Of a DNA stretch of 64,000 bases, positions 17,543-26,452 are shown in pieces. Numbering within the stretch: position 1 is the stretch's first letter; every line of letters starts with the position of its first letter. The translations under genes were made by a program, and so were the position numbers. Under the pieces are notes generated by a model that did not search any database, was not told where the DNA came from, and was given only the letters and a program-made list of their open reading frames with translations. The stretch is from assembly GCA_965206975.1 (NCBI GenBank), contig OZ242253.1, forward strand, positions 3,038,001-3,102,000, given 5' to 3'. The stretch comes from JAAXGI01 sp965206975. GTDB taxonomy: Bacteria; Gemmatimonadota; Gemmatimonadetes; Longimicrobiales; Gaopeijiaceae.

Positions 17543-18634
17543 TCAAAAGAGCTCCAGTTGGCCGGGAGGCTCTGCACCTCGCTCGAGGTTCGACCCGGAA
17601 ACACCGAGAAGCCGCGTACTCCTCGCCCCCGCGTCCGTTAGCCGAAGTAGCTCTCTTGCCGTCGCTGCGATGAGCGCAGCAGATGCCGTGGGTGTCTCCA
17701 AGCTCCGGGACCGGGTCAGCGTCGTGAAGTCAGGATAGCGAACCTTGACGGTGATCGTGCGCGCCAGGATTCCTCGTTCCGCGAGGCCCGAAGCGACGCG
17801 CTCCGAGAGCCCGTCAACCTCGGGGTCCATCTCCGCCAGGCTCCCCAGATCCGTCTCGTACGTCCGCTCGTGCCCAAGGCTCTTACGCGTCCGGTTCGAA
17901 CGGACCGGACGCTTGTCGATTCCGCGGGCAAAGTCGTGAAGCCGCTGGCCGTGTCGCCCGAAGCGGCGGCCTAGCGTCGCGAGCTTGACCCCGCGCAGAT
18001 CGGCGATCGTCTTTACGCGGAGCTCACGAAGTGCCCGCTCCGTCGCCGGTCCGACGCCGAGCAGACGACGCACGGGGAGAGGAGCGAGAAACGACTGAAC
18101 CTGATGAGGCTTCACTATAGTGAGACCATCGGGCTTGTCTGCGTCCGAGGCGATCTTCGCCACCAACCGGTTCGGCCCCACCCCGACGCTGACGGTCAGC
18201 CCGCGCTCCCCCCGCACCCGTTCGCGGATCTCCCGGGCGATCCCCGTCGCACTCCCGTGGCGTTCGAGGTGGTCGCTGACGTCGAGGTAGGCTTCATCGA
18301 GCGAGGCTGGCTGCACGAGCGGCGTATAGTCCCTGAAGATCTCGAAGATCGCCTTCGACTCCGCACGGTAGAGTGCGAAGTCGGGCGTCAGGAAGACGGC
18401 GTCGGGACAGCGCCGGACGGCGTGGGCTGCGGGCATCGCAGAGCGGATCCCGAATCGCCGAGCCTCGTAGCTCGCGGCCGCCACCACACCGCGCCCGGCC
18501 GGGCTCCCGCCGACGACGATAGGTTTCCCGCGAAGCACGGGATCATCCCGCATGTGCACCGCGGCGTAGAAGCAGTCCATGTCGCAGTGCAAGATGCGAC
18601 GGATCCCGTCCGAGTCAGGCGCATACGTGCTCAA
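17543..18634 (-). CDS. dinB: DNA polymerase IV (Y-family)
   Basis: A 363-residue error-prone translesion polymerase. The palm carries the catalytic acidic residues in LHCDMDCFYAAV and SLDEAYLDVSD; the thumb helix-hairpin-helix LLGVGPATERALRELRV and the little-finger domain follow. The last residues, GQLELF, form a beta-clamp binding motif. Length is normal. The best start is TTG at 18634; no ATG or GTG gives a better N-terminus. No SOS-box-like site is obvious upstream. It stands alone, with long gaps on both sides. Confidence 0.95.
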   Translation of the reverse strand: MSTYAPDSDGIRRILHCDMDCFYAAVHMRDDPVLRGKPIVVGGSPAGRGVVAAASYEARRFGIRSAMPAAHAVRRCPDAVFLTPDFALYRAESKAIFEIFRDYTPLVQPASLDEAYLDVSDHLERHGSATGIAREIRERVRGERGLTVSVGVGPNRLVAKIASDADKPDGLTIVKPHQVQSFLAPLPVRRLLGVGPATERALRELRVKTIADLRGVKLATLGRRFGRHGQRLHDFARGIDKRPVRSNRTRKSLGHERTYETDLGSLAEMDPEVDGLSERVASGLAERGILARTITVKVRYPDFTTLTRSRSLETPTASAALIAATARELLRLTDAGARSTRLLGVSGSNLERGAEPPGQLELF

Positions 18635-18983
18635 CTCGACTCACCTCGGTGCACTGATGCGAGAAAGGGGTGAGTGATCACGATCGTAGACCGAATATAT
18701 GCCGAACACCGGCACGGGCAACCAACGGTGGGTCGTGGCCTTGCCACGGGCACGCACCACCCTTCGCGGGGCGAAACCGATTCCGGTGCCTTTCGCCATC
18801 GACGGGACCGGGCGACCCTTGTCCCGCAATACGCGGGGCATATGCTTCCGAGGGTCGCGCCGCTAAGCCGCCATCGGCAGAGCCCGCGCTCCGTGCCGCG
18901 TGGCCTCCGGCTTCCCGGCGCGCTCCGAGCCGCCGAAGCGCCGGTTCCCCGAAAGCACCCCGGCCTGACAATCGAGGAGGCAT
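18635..18983. other. Intergenic region, 349 bp, dinB to truncated TonB receptor
   Basis: Divergent promoter space for dinB (minus) and the TonB-receptor remnant (plus). I looked for a cobalamin or TPP riboswitch because of the receptor and saw neither the B12 box nor the TPP CTGAGA element. A GAGGAGG ribosome site lies just before the TTG at 18984. Confidence 0.5.
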
Positions 18984-19895
18984 TTGCCTTTCGTGAGCGG
19001 CACGACTTGCTCGAGCCGGAAGCTGTCGGCACGTAAAGACCGGATTGCGGGGCCGCGCGCGGCTCCATCCCCGTCGACGAGGCCGTTGCTTCGCCGATGC
19101 CTCATCTTCCTCCCGCTCGTGATCCCGGCATGGGCGTCGGCCCAGGAGCCGCCGCCGGATCACGTACCCAGTCCAGGCCGGAGTGACGAGGTTCTTACCA
19201 CGGCCAGAAAGAAGGCCAGTCCAGAGGCCGCACAGTGGGTGCCCGCTGCCATCAATGTCCTGACTGGTGAAGAGCTCTCCCGCCGCCACGCCACCGACCT
19301 CGAGGACTTGAGCTATGCACTGCCCAACGTGGCGTTCGACGCGATCGGGACCGGAAAGGGAATCGCCAACTTCTCGATCCGCGGCCTGGGTGTCTCGGGC
19401 TCGATCCCCTCGATCGATCCCACGGCCGGCGTGTTCGTGGATGGCGTGTACCTCGGCGTCAATTACGGTGCCGTCATGGACCTTCTCGATCTGGAAGCCG
19501 TCGAAGTCCTTCGCGGCCCGCAGGGGCTTCTCTTTGGACGGAACGTCACGGGCGGGGCCGTCCTTCTGCGCTCGAGGCGGCCGGGTGGGGGGTACACTTC
19601 GAATTCGGAGGTGAGGGTCGAGACCGGGCCGGACACCCGGATTACAGGGGGCGTCGAGGGCTGGTTCGAGAACGGCGCGCCCGGTGGCGGTGCCGTCGGC
19701 GCCGAATCGGCGTGGGCGCTCGCCCACGGGGGACGGCTCTCGACTCGAGTGAGCATCGCGCATCGGGATGCGAGCGAAGTCTTGGGGGACAACCGGGGAG
19801 TTCTCGATGCCGGCGACCTCCTCGACGCCAGCGTCGCATTCTCGCCGTCGGATGCGCTCACCCTCGTCCTGTACGGACAGAATAGAATCTGCTGA
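18984..19895 (+). pseudogene. Truncated TonB-dependent outer-membrane receptor
   Basis: 303 codons covering a leader (LIFLPLVIPAWASAQ), a plug domain (VLTGEELSRR, NFSIRGLGVSG, GVFVDGVYLG, VEVLRGPQGLLFGRNVTGG) and only the first few barrel strands, ending D-A-L-T-L-V-L-Y-G-Q-N-R-I-C at a TGA. A complete receptor of this SusC/FecA-like family is usually 650-900 residues, so about two thirds of the barrel is missing. After the stop an unrelated open stretch of some 50 codons follows. The TTG at 18984, with GAGGAGG in front, is the likely start. A small functional plug protein is conceivable but unlikely. Confidence 0.75.
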
Positions 19896-20188
19896 ACGAG
19901 GTCCTGCGGCGAAGCGATTTCCGGCTCACGGGCCTCGTTGAGTCCACGTACTCCCCCTTGAAGGAGGGACGCGTTCTCGGCGTCGAGGTACGCGGGAGGT
20001 TGCAGCGAGAGGCGGAGCCTCCAGGCAGGGGAACCGGATCGAGGTGACACTGTCCCGGGGCTAAGCCGTAGGGTCGGCTATCCCCCGGCACCTTGAGTGG
20101 CCCCGGCAGCGCCCGGTACGCCCTCCCCCGCCGGTGCTGTGCTACGCTACTCGGGAGTCGGCTCCCAGTCGATGCGTCGCAGCCGCCG
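19896..20188. other. Region downstream of truncated receptor
   Basis: In frame after the receptor's TGA a 52-codon open stretch runs to about 20046; its translation (starting LNEVLRRSDFRLTGL) does not look like barrel strands, which suggests a rearrangement joint at about 19892. The remaining sequence up to the stop of the ABC permease gene shows nothing. Confidence 0.4.
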
Positions 20189-22750
20189 TTATCCGCCGTC
20201 CGCACGGAGGGAGGCAAGAGGAGAGGCTCTCAGCACCGGCCAGCTCACCGACCACCCGACGACAACGGCCAGAAGCAGGATCCCGAGCCAGAGGCCGGCC
20301 AGGCCCATCCAGGGGAGCGTACCCTCGATATCGAATTGCCAGCGGAGCATCAGGTCCCCCGCGAGGCCACCGAGGATGAGCCCGCTCGCAGCTCCGATCC
20401 CGCCGAGGGCAGCGTACTCTGCGAGGAGTACGCCCCGGATCGTCCCCCGCGAGGCCCCGAAGGTCTTCAGGAGCACGCTCTCCCGATGGCGCTTGAAGCG
20501 GCTCGTAAGGAGGGAGGCGAAGAGGACGGTCGCACCCCCGGCGAGAACGAACCCCGCCAGGGCCTGGAAGACGAGGCCGATCTGGCCCGTCAGCCGCTCG
20601 AGTGTCTCCTGAACGAGTGATATGTCGAGAAATGAGACGTTCGGAAAACCGTCGAGGAGGGCGTCCTGGATACGCTGGCGCACCCCGGGATCTTCACTCG
20701 AGGAGAGTGAGACCAGGGTTGCCGGCGCCCCGTCGAGTGAGCCGGGTTCGAAGACCACGAAGAAGTTCGGCTGAATCGACGACCACTCGACCTCCCGAAG
20801 GGAAGAAATGACGGACGCGACCCGAACACCTTGCACGTTCCAGACGAGTCCGTCCCCAATCTCGACCCCAAGCCTCTCCGCGAGATCTACCTCCAGGGAG
20901 ACCTTCGCCGCCCCCTCTCGGACGGCCGCCTGGACGGAGGGCGGATCCTCGCCCGCGCCCCGCCACCACCGCCCGGCGGTCAGTCTCTCGGCGGGCCCCT
21001 GCTCCGCCCGATACGTATTGCGGTATAGGCGGTTGTACATCCAGCGTCCACGCGAACCGCCGCCGGCCAGGATCTCCTCGACCGGCTCCCCGTCGACCTC
21101 ATCGAGCCGGGCGGGTACGATCGGGATGAGTCCGTCTTCCACCCCTTCCGAGCGAAGCAGCCCGCGGACCCCGTCCGCCTGATCCGCCTGAATGTCGAAG
21201 AGGACGAGGGTGGGCTGGTCGGGCCTGACCTCGACGCCGAGGGCCGAGCGAAGGTGCGTCTCCACGACCACAAGCGCGCTCATGAGGAAGGCGCCCGCTC
21301 CGAGCGCCACCACGACCGTCCCCGTCTGATTGCCGGGGCGGAAGAGTCCGGCGAGCCCCTGACGGAGCGCGAAGGGTGCCCGCCGGGGGAAGAGGCGGCG
21401 AGAGACGTGGGCCAGTGCGATCCCGGTTAGGCCGAGGAGGAATAGGACCCCGATCGTCGCACCCGTCACGATCGCGGCGTCGCTCGCATCTCCGAGCTGA
21501 AAGGCACAGAGGCCGAAGAGGCTTGCCGCAAGGAGTAGGACGACCCCCGTCTCCCCCCGCCCGACCCGGAAGCCCTGCATCTCGACGGCCCCCCGAAGGG
21601 CGCCAAGCGGCGACACGGCGTGGACACGAAGGAGGGGAAAGAGGGAGCAGAGGACGGCCACCCACACGCCGAGGAGCCATCCGGCGGCGATCACCGCCGG
21701 ATGGAGCCCGGGGGAGATTTCGAAGGGGAGGACGTCCGAGAGGAGAACGGGTGCCGCGAACTGAAGGCTCACGCCGAGAATGACCCCGGCTCCGGCACCG
21801 AGCCCCCCAAGGGCCGACGCCTGGAGGAGGTAGGCGCGAACGAGCGTTCCGCTCCGCGCCCCCATGCACCGGAGGACGGCCATGGAAGGGAGCCTCTCCT
21901 CAAGGTAGACATTCACCGCGCTCCCCACCCCGATCCCGCCTAAGAGGAGCGCCAAGAGACCGACGAAGCCGAGATAGCGGGTCAGGTCGCCGAAGCCGGA
22001 GGCGAATCCCTCGGCCTCGCGCTCCGCCGTTTCGATCGATACGCCGAAGCGCTGGAACTCCGCTCGATACCGCCGCCGGATGCCGGCGGCCTCCTCCGCC
22101 TCCGCAAGGGCGATCCATGCCCGGTGCTGGGCGAGGCTTCCGAAATCCACGAGTCCCGAGGCCGGGAGATCTTCGAGCGAAATGTAGACGGGAGGACCCG
22201 CCACCCACTCGATCCCGAAGTCAACGGGAAGTCCCGAGACAGCCCCCCGCGCCTCGAGGAAAAGCGTCCCGATCCGGAGTGAGTCGGAGAGGCTGAGGCC
22301 GAGCTGGCCGAATACCTGCGCGTCCGCGAGCACCCCGCCGCGCTCCGGGAGCCGCGACCACGCTCCCGCGGGATCCTCCTCGACGACCCCAACCGCGGGA
22401 AAATGCTCGTCGACCGCATTTACCTGGAGAAGCCGGGCGCGCCCGGAGCCGGGAGCCGCAACCACCGAGGCAAGGCTCGTTCCATGGGCCACGACGGCCC
22501 CCCCCGCTGCGAGCGAATCGAGGACGTGGAGCACCCGGGCGTCGAGAGGAAGGGAGGCCTGGAGCCGCAGGTCTCCCCCGAGGAGGTTCCTGGCCTCGCC
22601 CCGGGCCGAGGCCGCCGCATCTCGCTGCGAGCCGTAGAGTGCCACGAGTGCCCCGACGCCGAGCGCGATCGCCACGAGGTACCAGCCGACTCTCCGGAGG
22701 CCCGAGCGTCCTTCCCATACGGCGAGGCGAAGCGCGAAGGGGAACTCCAC
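20189..22750 (-). CDS. ABC transporter permease, YbbP-like (FtsX/MacB superfamily)
   Basis: 853 residues. One N-terminal helix, a large periplasmic domain, then three helices with the FtsX core (YLGFVGLLALLLGGIGVGSAVNVYLEERL; key residues about 260-290), a middle helix pair, a second periplasmic domain and a closing FtsX core (GFVLAGGATVLFASLLTSRFKRHRESVLLKTFGASRG). The double FtsX layout of about 800-850 residues is that of YbbP-type permeases, which pair with a YbbA ATPase and often with a TesA esterase, exactly as here. Export of a lipid or hydrophobic substrate is inferred. The GTG at 22750 abuts the ATPase stop. Confidence 0.87.
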   Translation of the reverse strand: MEFPFALRLAVWEGRSGLRRVGWYLVAIALGVGALVALYGSQRDAAASARGEARNLLGGDLRLQASLPLDARVLHVLDSLAAGGAVVAHGTSLASVVAAPGSGRARLLQVNAVDEHFPAVGVVEEDPAGAWSRLPERGGVLADAQVFGQLGLSLSDSLRIGTLFLEARGAVSGLPVDFGIEWVAGPPVYISLEDLPASGLVDFGSLAQHRAWIALAEAEEAAGIRRRYRAEFQRFGVSIETAEREAEGFASGFGDLTRYLGFVGLLALLLGGIGVGSAVNVYLEERLPSMAVLRCMGARSGTLVRAYLLQASALGGLGAGAGVILGVSLQFAAPVLLSDVLPFEISPGLHPAVIAAGWLLGVWVAVLCSLFPLLRVHAVSPLGALRGAVEMQGFRVGRGETGVVLLLAASLFGLCAFQLGDASDAAIVTGATIGVLFLLGLTGIALAHVSRRLFPRRAPFALRQGLAGLFRPGNQTGTVVVALGAGAFLMSALVVVETHLRSALGVEVRPDQPTLVLFDIQADQADGVRGLLRSEGVEDGLIPIVPARLDEVDGEPVEEILAGGGSRGRWMYNRLYRNTYRAEQGPAERLTAGRWWRGAGEDPPSVQAAVREGAAKVSLEVDLAERLGVEIGDGLVWNVQGVRVASVISSLREVEWSSIQPNFFVVFEPGSLDGAPATLVSLSSSEDPGVRQRIQDALLDGFPNVSFLDISLVQETLERLTGQIGLVFQALAGFVLAGGATVLFASLLTSRFKRHRESVLLKTFGASRGTIRGVLLAEYAALGGIGAASGLILGGLAGDLMLRWQFDIEGTLPWMGLAGLWLGILLLAVVVGWSVSWPVLRASPLASLRADGG

Positions 22751-23437
22751 CTACCGGATCTCCTCGAGGCCGCCGTCCGCGAGCTTCACAACGCGATCCG
22801 CCCCGGCGGCGATCTCCTCGTCGTGGGTCACGAGGACCATCGTCGTACCCCTCACCTCGTTCAGCTCGCGGAGAAGTCCCACGATGCGATCCCCCGTCTC
22901 CCGATCCAGATTCCCGGTGGGCTCGTCCGCGAAGAGGATCCCGGGTTCCGTTACGAAGGCCCGTGCGAGCGCCACCCGCTGCTGTTCACCGCCGGAGAGC
23001 TCTGCCGGGTAATGGCGGATCCGGTCTCCGAGCCCCACTTGTTCCAGAAGGGTGACTGCGCGCCGCCGGACCTCTTCGGCCGAACGCCGCTGCGACCGCG
23101 GCGCGAGCTCGAGTGGCACCTGGACGTTCTCGAGCGCGGTAAGGGAGGTCAGGAGGTGAAAGGTTTGAAACACGAAGCCCACATGAACGGCTCGAAACTC
23201 TGCGCGCCCATCCTCGGTAAGAGCCGAGAGCCGGGTCTCGCCGAGTCGGACTTCGCCGCGGGTGGGCCGGTCGAGGCCGGCCATGAGCCCAAGGAGGGTG
23301 GTCTTCCCGCTCCCGGACGGCCCGACGACCGCCACGGAATCTCCCGAATCCACCCGTAGGTTCAGCCCGGAGAGAATCGAGAGTGTACGACTCCCGCTTC
23401 GGTACTCCTTCGCCAGCCCGGTGACCTCGATGCGCAT
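22751..23437 (-). CDS. ABC transporter ATP-binding protein, YbbA/LolD-like
   Basis: A 228-residue ATPase with Walker A GPSGSGKTT, Q-loop VFQTFHLL, signature LSGGEQQRVALARA, Walker B ILFADEPTGNLD and H-loop LVTHD. It powers the permease whose gene starts at the next base after its stop. The ATG at 23437 has GAGGGCGG upstream and gives the family start MRIEVTGLAKEY. This ATG is part of the palindrome ATGCGCAT (23430-23437), whose other strand is the start codon of the divergent esterase gene, so the two coding regions overlap head to head by 8 bp. Confidence 0.92.
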   Translation of the reverse strand: MRIEVTGLAKEYRSGSRTLSILSGLNLRVDSGDSVAVVGPSGSGKTTLLGLMAGLDRPTRGEVRLGETRLSALTEDGRAEFRAVHVGFVFQTFHLLTSLTALENVQVPLELAPRSQRRSAEEVRRRAVTLLEQVGLGDRIRHYPAELSGGEQQRVALARAFVTEPGILFADEPTGNLDRETGDRIVGLLRELNEVRGTTMVLVTHDEEIAAGADRVVKLADGGLEEIR

Positions 23438-24212
23438 CCGCCCGCCCGCCCTCTTTGCTCTCTCGGTCATTCTGGCCGGATGCGGTGCCCCTGGATCGCA
23501 GGGAACTCCCCCCGCAGGCCAAGAGGCTCCCTCTCTCGACCCGTCGCCGGTCACGGTTCCCGATCCGAACCGTCCTGACCTGTTACGCCCGGCGGATTCG
23601 GAAGGTTCGCCGCCGGGGGCGGAGGGTGCGGCTGGCTCGGAGCTCCGGGTGATCTTCCTCGGGACGAGTCTGACGGAGGGGCTCGGCCTGGAGAGGCCCG
23701 GCGTCGAGGCGTGGCCGGCCCGGATCGGCGAGCTGGCCGACTCGGCTGGCGTGGCCGTGGAGATCGTGAATGCGGGACTGAGCGGGGAGACGAGCGCGGG
23801 CCTCCTCAGGCGTCTCGACTGGGTGATGCAGGGATCGCCTGACCTTGTGGTGGTGGAGACTGGCGCGAATGACGGCCTCCGCGGTCTCCCCGTCGAGCAG
23901 TTGACGGAGAACTTGGGCGAGATCCTACGGCGGCTTCGAAGCGGGCATCCAAACGTCCCGGTGGCGGTGGCCCAGATGGAGGCGCCGCCGAATATGGGCG
24001 CGGACTATACGGACGCATTCAGGACGGCGTACCGGACGGTGACGGCCGAGCACGGCTACCTTCTCCTCCCCTTCCTCCTCGAGGACATCGCCGGGAGGAG
24101 GGAGCTGAATCAAGGGGACGGGATCCACCCGACGGCGGAGGGTCACTGGTTAATGGCCCGACGCGTCTGGCCCGCACTCGAAGTGCTCCTGCGCTCGGCG
24201 AGCGGGGACTGA
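23430..24212 (+). CDS. SGNH/GDSL esterase, TesA-like lipoprotein
   Basis: 260 residues. A lipoprotein leader ends in the lipobox V-I-L-A-G-C, so the enzyme is anchored in the periplasm. After a Pro-rich linker come the SGNH blocks: GTSLTEGLGL (catalytic Ser), NAGLSGETSAG (Gly), ETGANDGLRG (Asn) and DGIHPTAEGH (Asp, His). Related to TesA lysophospholipase/arylesterase. TesA genes are commonly divergent to ybbA-ybbP, which matches here. The ATG at 23430 gives a good leader; no clear ribosome site precedes it, and it overlaps the ATPase start codon on the other strand. Confidence 0.87.
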   Translation: MRIRPPALFALSVILAGCGAPGSQGTPPAGQEAPSLDPSPVTVPDPNRPDLLRPADSEGSPPGAEGAAGSELRVIFLGTSLTEGLGLERPGVEAWPARIGELADSAGVAVEIVNAGLSGETSAGLLRRLDWVMQGSPDLVVVETGANDGLRGLPVEQLTENLGEILRRLRSGHPNVPVAVAQMEAPPNMGADYTDAFRTAYRTVTAEHGYLLLPFLLEDIAGRRELNQGDGIHPTAEGHWLMARRVWPALEVLLRSASGD

Positions 24213-24217
24213 GCCCG

Positions 24218-24769
24218 GTGACCATGTATCCGTTTCGGATCGCCGGGATCGTCCTCGGTGCGGTCGCGGTCGTCTGCGTGGCTTTTCTCCTCGTCGGCCT
24301 TGCACTCCCCGCGACCTGGGAGACGGAGCGGGCCATTGAGATCGCGGCCGCCCCGGAGGACATCTTTCCCCTACTTAGCGGTGCCGCCCAGTGGGAAGCG
24401 TGGACGCCGTCCCCCGACTCCGGGGTCGAGCTATTCGGCCCGGGCGAGGGAGCCGGCTCGGGCCGCAGGTGGGACGACCCGGGGTACGGACAGGGCGAAT
24501 TCGTGATCACCTCGACCGTGCCCACGCGCGAGGTGACCTACGAGGTGGCCGTGCAGGAGGGCTCGATTCGGATTCGCGGAACGATCGAGTTGAGCACCGT
24601 CGCCGCGGGAACGAGGATCTGCTGGAGGGAGGTCGGAGACTTCGGGTGGAATCCCCTTCTCGGTTACCTGGCCGGGCGGATGCAAGAGTTGCAGGGTGAG
24701 CAGCTAGCGGCCTCGCTCGAAACGCTGCGGGGGCTCGTCGAGAGTCGCGTCAGGGAGCCGCGCGGCTGA
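24218..24769 (+). CDS. Membrane-anchored SRPBCC-fold protein
   Basis: About 183 residues. One N-terminal membrane helix (IAGIVLGAVAVVCVAFLLVGLAL, ~7-29) is followed by a START/SRPBCC lipid-binding-like domain with the usual A-A-P-E-D-I-F-P-L-L start, W-x-x-W-T and a late helix LQGEQLAASLETLRGLVE. This family resembles polyketide cyclase/dehydrase-like proteins of unknown role. Start is GTG at 24218 or the ATG two codons on. It follows the esterase by 5 bp, likely as one operon, and its last 20 bp overlap the end of rho, which is convergent. Confidence 0.75.
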   Translation: MTMYPFRIAGIVLGAVAVVCVAFLLVGLALPATWETERAIEIAAAPEDIFPLLSGAAQWEAWTPSPDSGVELFGPGEGAGSGRRWDDPGYGQGEFVITSTVPTREVTYEVAVQEGSIRIRGTIELSTVAAGTRICWREVGDFGWNPLLGYLAGRMQELQGEQLAASLETLRGLVESRVREPRG

Positions 24770-25889
24770 GTCGGAAGAGATCGGCGTTCGTCCTCGTCTT
24801 TCGCATGACGTTGAGGAGCCCTTGCATCGCCTCGACCGGACTCTGCCCGGCGAACTGCCGCCGTAACGCCTGGGAGATGGCGAGCGCCTCCGGACTCAGA
24901 AGGAGCTCCTCGCGCCGGGTGGCCGATCCGACGATGTCGATCGCCGGGAAGATGCGCTTGTCCGCCAGCTCTCGGTTGAGTACTACCTCGCTGTTCCCCG
25001 TGCCCTTGAACTCCTCGAAGATCACCTGGTCCATCCGCGAGCCCGTGTCCACGAGAGCGGTGGCGACGATCGTCAACGACCCGCCGTGCTTCGGGTGGAC
25101 CTTTCGGGCGCTCCCGAGGAAGCGCTTGGGTTTCTCGAGCGCCGTTGCATCGAGGCCCCCCGTGAGGGTCCGGCCGCTCCCCTCTTCCACTGTGTTGTAG
25201 GCCCGCGCAAGCCTCGTGATCGAATCAAGGATGACGACCACGTCCTCGCCGAGTTCGACCCGCCGCCGGGCCCGCTCGAGCGTGACCTCGGCGAGAGCCG
25301 TGTGCCGCTCGGCGGGATAGTCGAAGGAGGAGGCCACGACCTCCCCGAAGCCGCACGCCTCCATCTCCGTGATCTCTTCCGGCCGTTCGTCGAGGAGGAG
25401 GATAAAGAGGGTGCACTCCGGGTGGTTCCGCACGACCCCTTCCGCCACGCGCTGCAGAACCGTGGTCTTTCCAGCCTTCGACGGTGCCACGATCATCGCG
25501 CGTTGCCCCTTCCCGAGGGGGCAGAAGAGATCGATCACCCGGTCCGTGTAGTCCGGCTTACCCCCATGAACCATCCCGCACTCGAGGGTGAGATGCTCGT
25601 TGGGATGGAGGGCGGCCAGCCGTTCGAAGCGCGGGCGGTCCCGTACCTCGTTCGGCGGCCGTCCGTTCACGAGCTGAAGCCGGGTCAGCGGTGCGGCCTT
25701 CCCGTTCTTCGGACGTCCACCGACGTGCCCTGAGAGTTCATCGCCCGTCCGGAGCCCGAAGCGGGAGACGATCTTGCCGCCGACGTAGATGTCTTCCTTA
25801 CTGGGTACGTATCCCGCCGTCCGTCGGCGTATGAACCCCGAGCCGCCGGAGAGCACCTCCAGTACGCCCAACCACTGTTCGTTGGTCAC
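24750..25889 (-). CDS. rho: Transcription termination factor Rho (short form)
   Basis: A 379-residue hexameric RNA helicase that ends transcription. The RNA-binding cold-shock-like domain (GSGFIRRRTAGYVPSKEDIYV) begins at residue 15, and the ATPase follows: P-loop APSKAGKTTVLQ, Walker B VVVILDSITRLARAYN, Q-loop GGLDATALEKPKRFLGSAR and R-loop GTGNSEVVLNRELADKRIFP. The usual N-terminal SAP-like helical domain (about 40 residues in E. coli) is missing: the product starts MTNEQWLGVLEVLSGG at a GTG. No upstream start would restore it. Function in termination should remain. Confidence 0.95.
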   Translation of the reverse strand: MTNEQWLGVLEVLSGGSGFIRRRTAGYVPSKEDIYVGGKIVSRFGLRTGDELSGHVGGRPKNGKAAPLTRLQLVNGRPPNEVRDRPRFERLAALHPNEHLTLECGMVHGGKPDYTDRVIDLFCPLGKGQRAMIVAPSKAGKTTVLQRVAEGVVRNHPECTLFILLLDERPEEITEMEACGFGEVVASSFDYPAERHTALAEVTLERARRRVELGEDVVVILDSITRLARAYNTVEEGSGRTLTGGLDATALEKPKRFLGSARKVHPKHGGSLTIVATALVDTGSRMDQVIFEEFKGTGNSEVVLNRELADKRIFPAIDIVGSATRREELLLSPEALAISQALRRQFAGQSPVEAMQGLLNVMRKTRTNADLFRLSRAAP

Positions 25890-26008
25890 CGTGTCGCAAT
25901 CGCGAGGATGAGTTGAACCCTTGCGGGGTGGGGGCCCCTGCCTTCCGCCGGAACCCGCGGGGGGACCGAGGGTTCGAATGACACCTAGGAGCCTACACCC
26001 TACAGCGG

Positions 26009-26209
26009 ATGTCCGCTGAGGACAAGGGATGGCTGGCTACTCTACCTGGGGTTCGAGTGATGTCTTCCGGTGAGCGCTCGGCAGATACGGAGGCCGCGGG
26101 AGCGGCCGAGGCGGACGACCGTGTCGGATGGCTCGGCGCACTCGTCCTCGCGCTGACACCCTTCGCCATCTTCGCGGCGCTCGCGATCCTGGACAGCTTC
26201 ATCCGCTAG
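26009..26209 (+). CDS. Possible small single-pass membrane protein
   Basis: 66 codons. The C-terminal half is a clear hydrophobic helix (WLGALVLALTPFAIFAALAIL) ending D-S-F-I-R, preceded by an acidic, alanine-rich head. The ATG at 26009 has no good ribosome site; the true start may be near 26060. It is supported only by the helix, so it may be spurious. It lies divergent from rho. Confidence 0.35.
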   Translation: MSAEDKGWLATLPGVRVMSSGERSADTEAAGAAEADDRVGWLGALVLALTPFAIFAALAILDSFIR

Positions 26210-26452
26210 TGGAGGCGTTCGCTCGCGGATCGAGTGTCCTCCGCTGCGGACAGCTGCGTCTGGAGGTGAACCGCGGTAGTGGTGCAAGCGGCGCCAAGGC
26301 TGCGGCCGGATCGACGGGACATGGGGTCCCAACCTAGTTTCCGCGATGGAGTTACGCGATGCAGGAGGCATCTCGCCGGAGGCGCTCCCGGAGGTGGAAC
26401 GGCTCTTGCAGCCTCGATGGGTGAACACCACTCCGCTCGCAGGAGGACTCAG

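Noticed and set aside
17016..17738. Plus-strand open frame of 240 codons between the SLC13 permease and dinB
   Set aside because: No leader, domain or ribosome site; it runs into dinB on the opposite strand and its composition is random-looking.
18635..18983. Riboswitch before the truncated TonB receptor
   Set aside because: No cobalamin box or TPP element could be found.
20093..20620. Plus-strand open frames opposite the end of the ABC permease
   Set aside because: They lie on the coding region of the permease and show no motifs.
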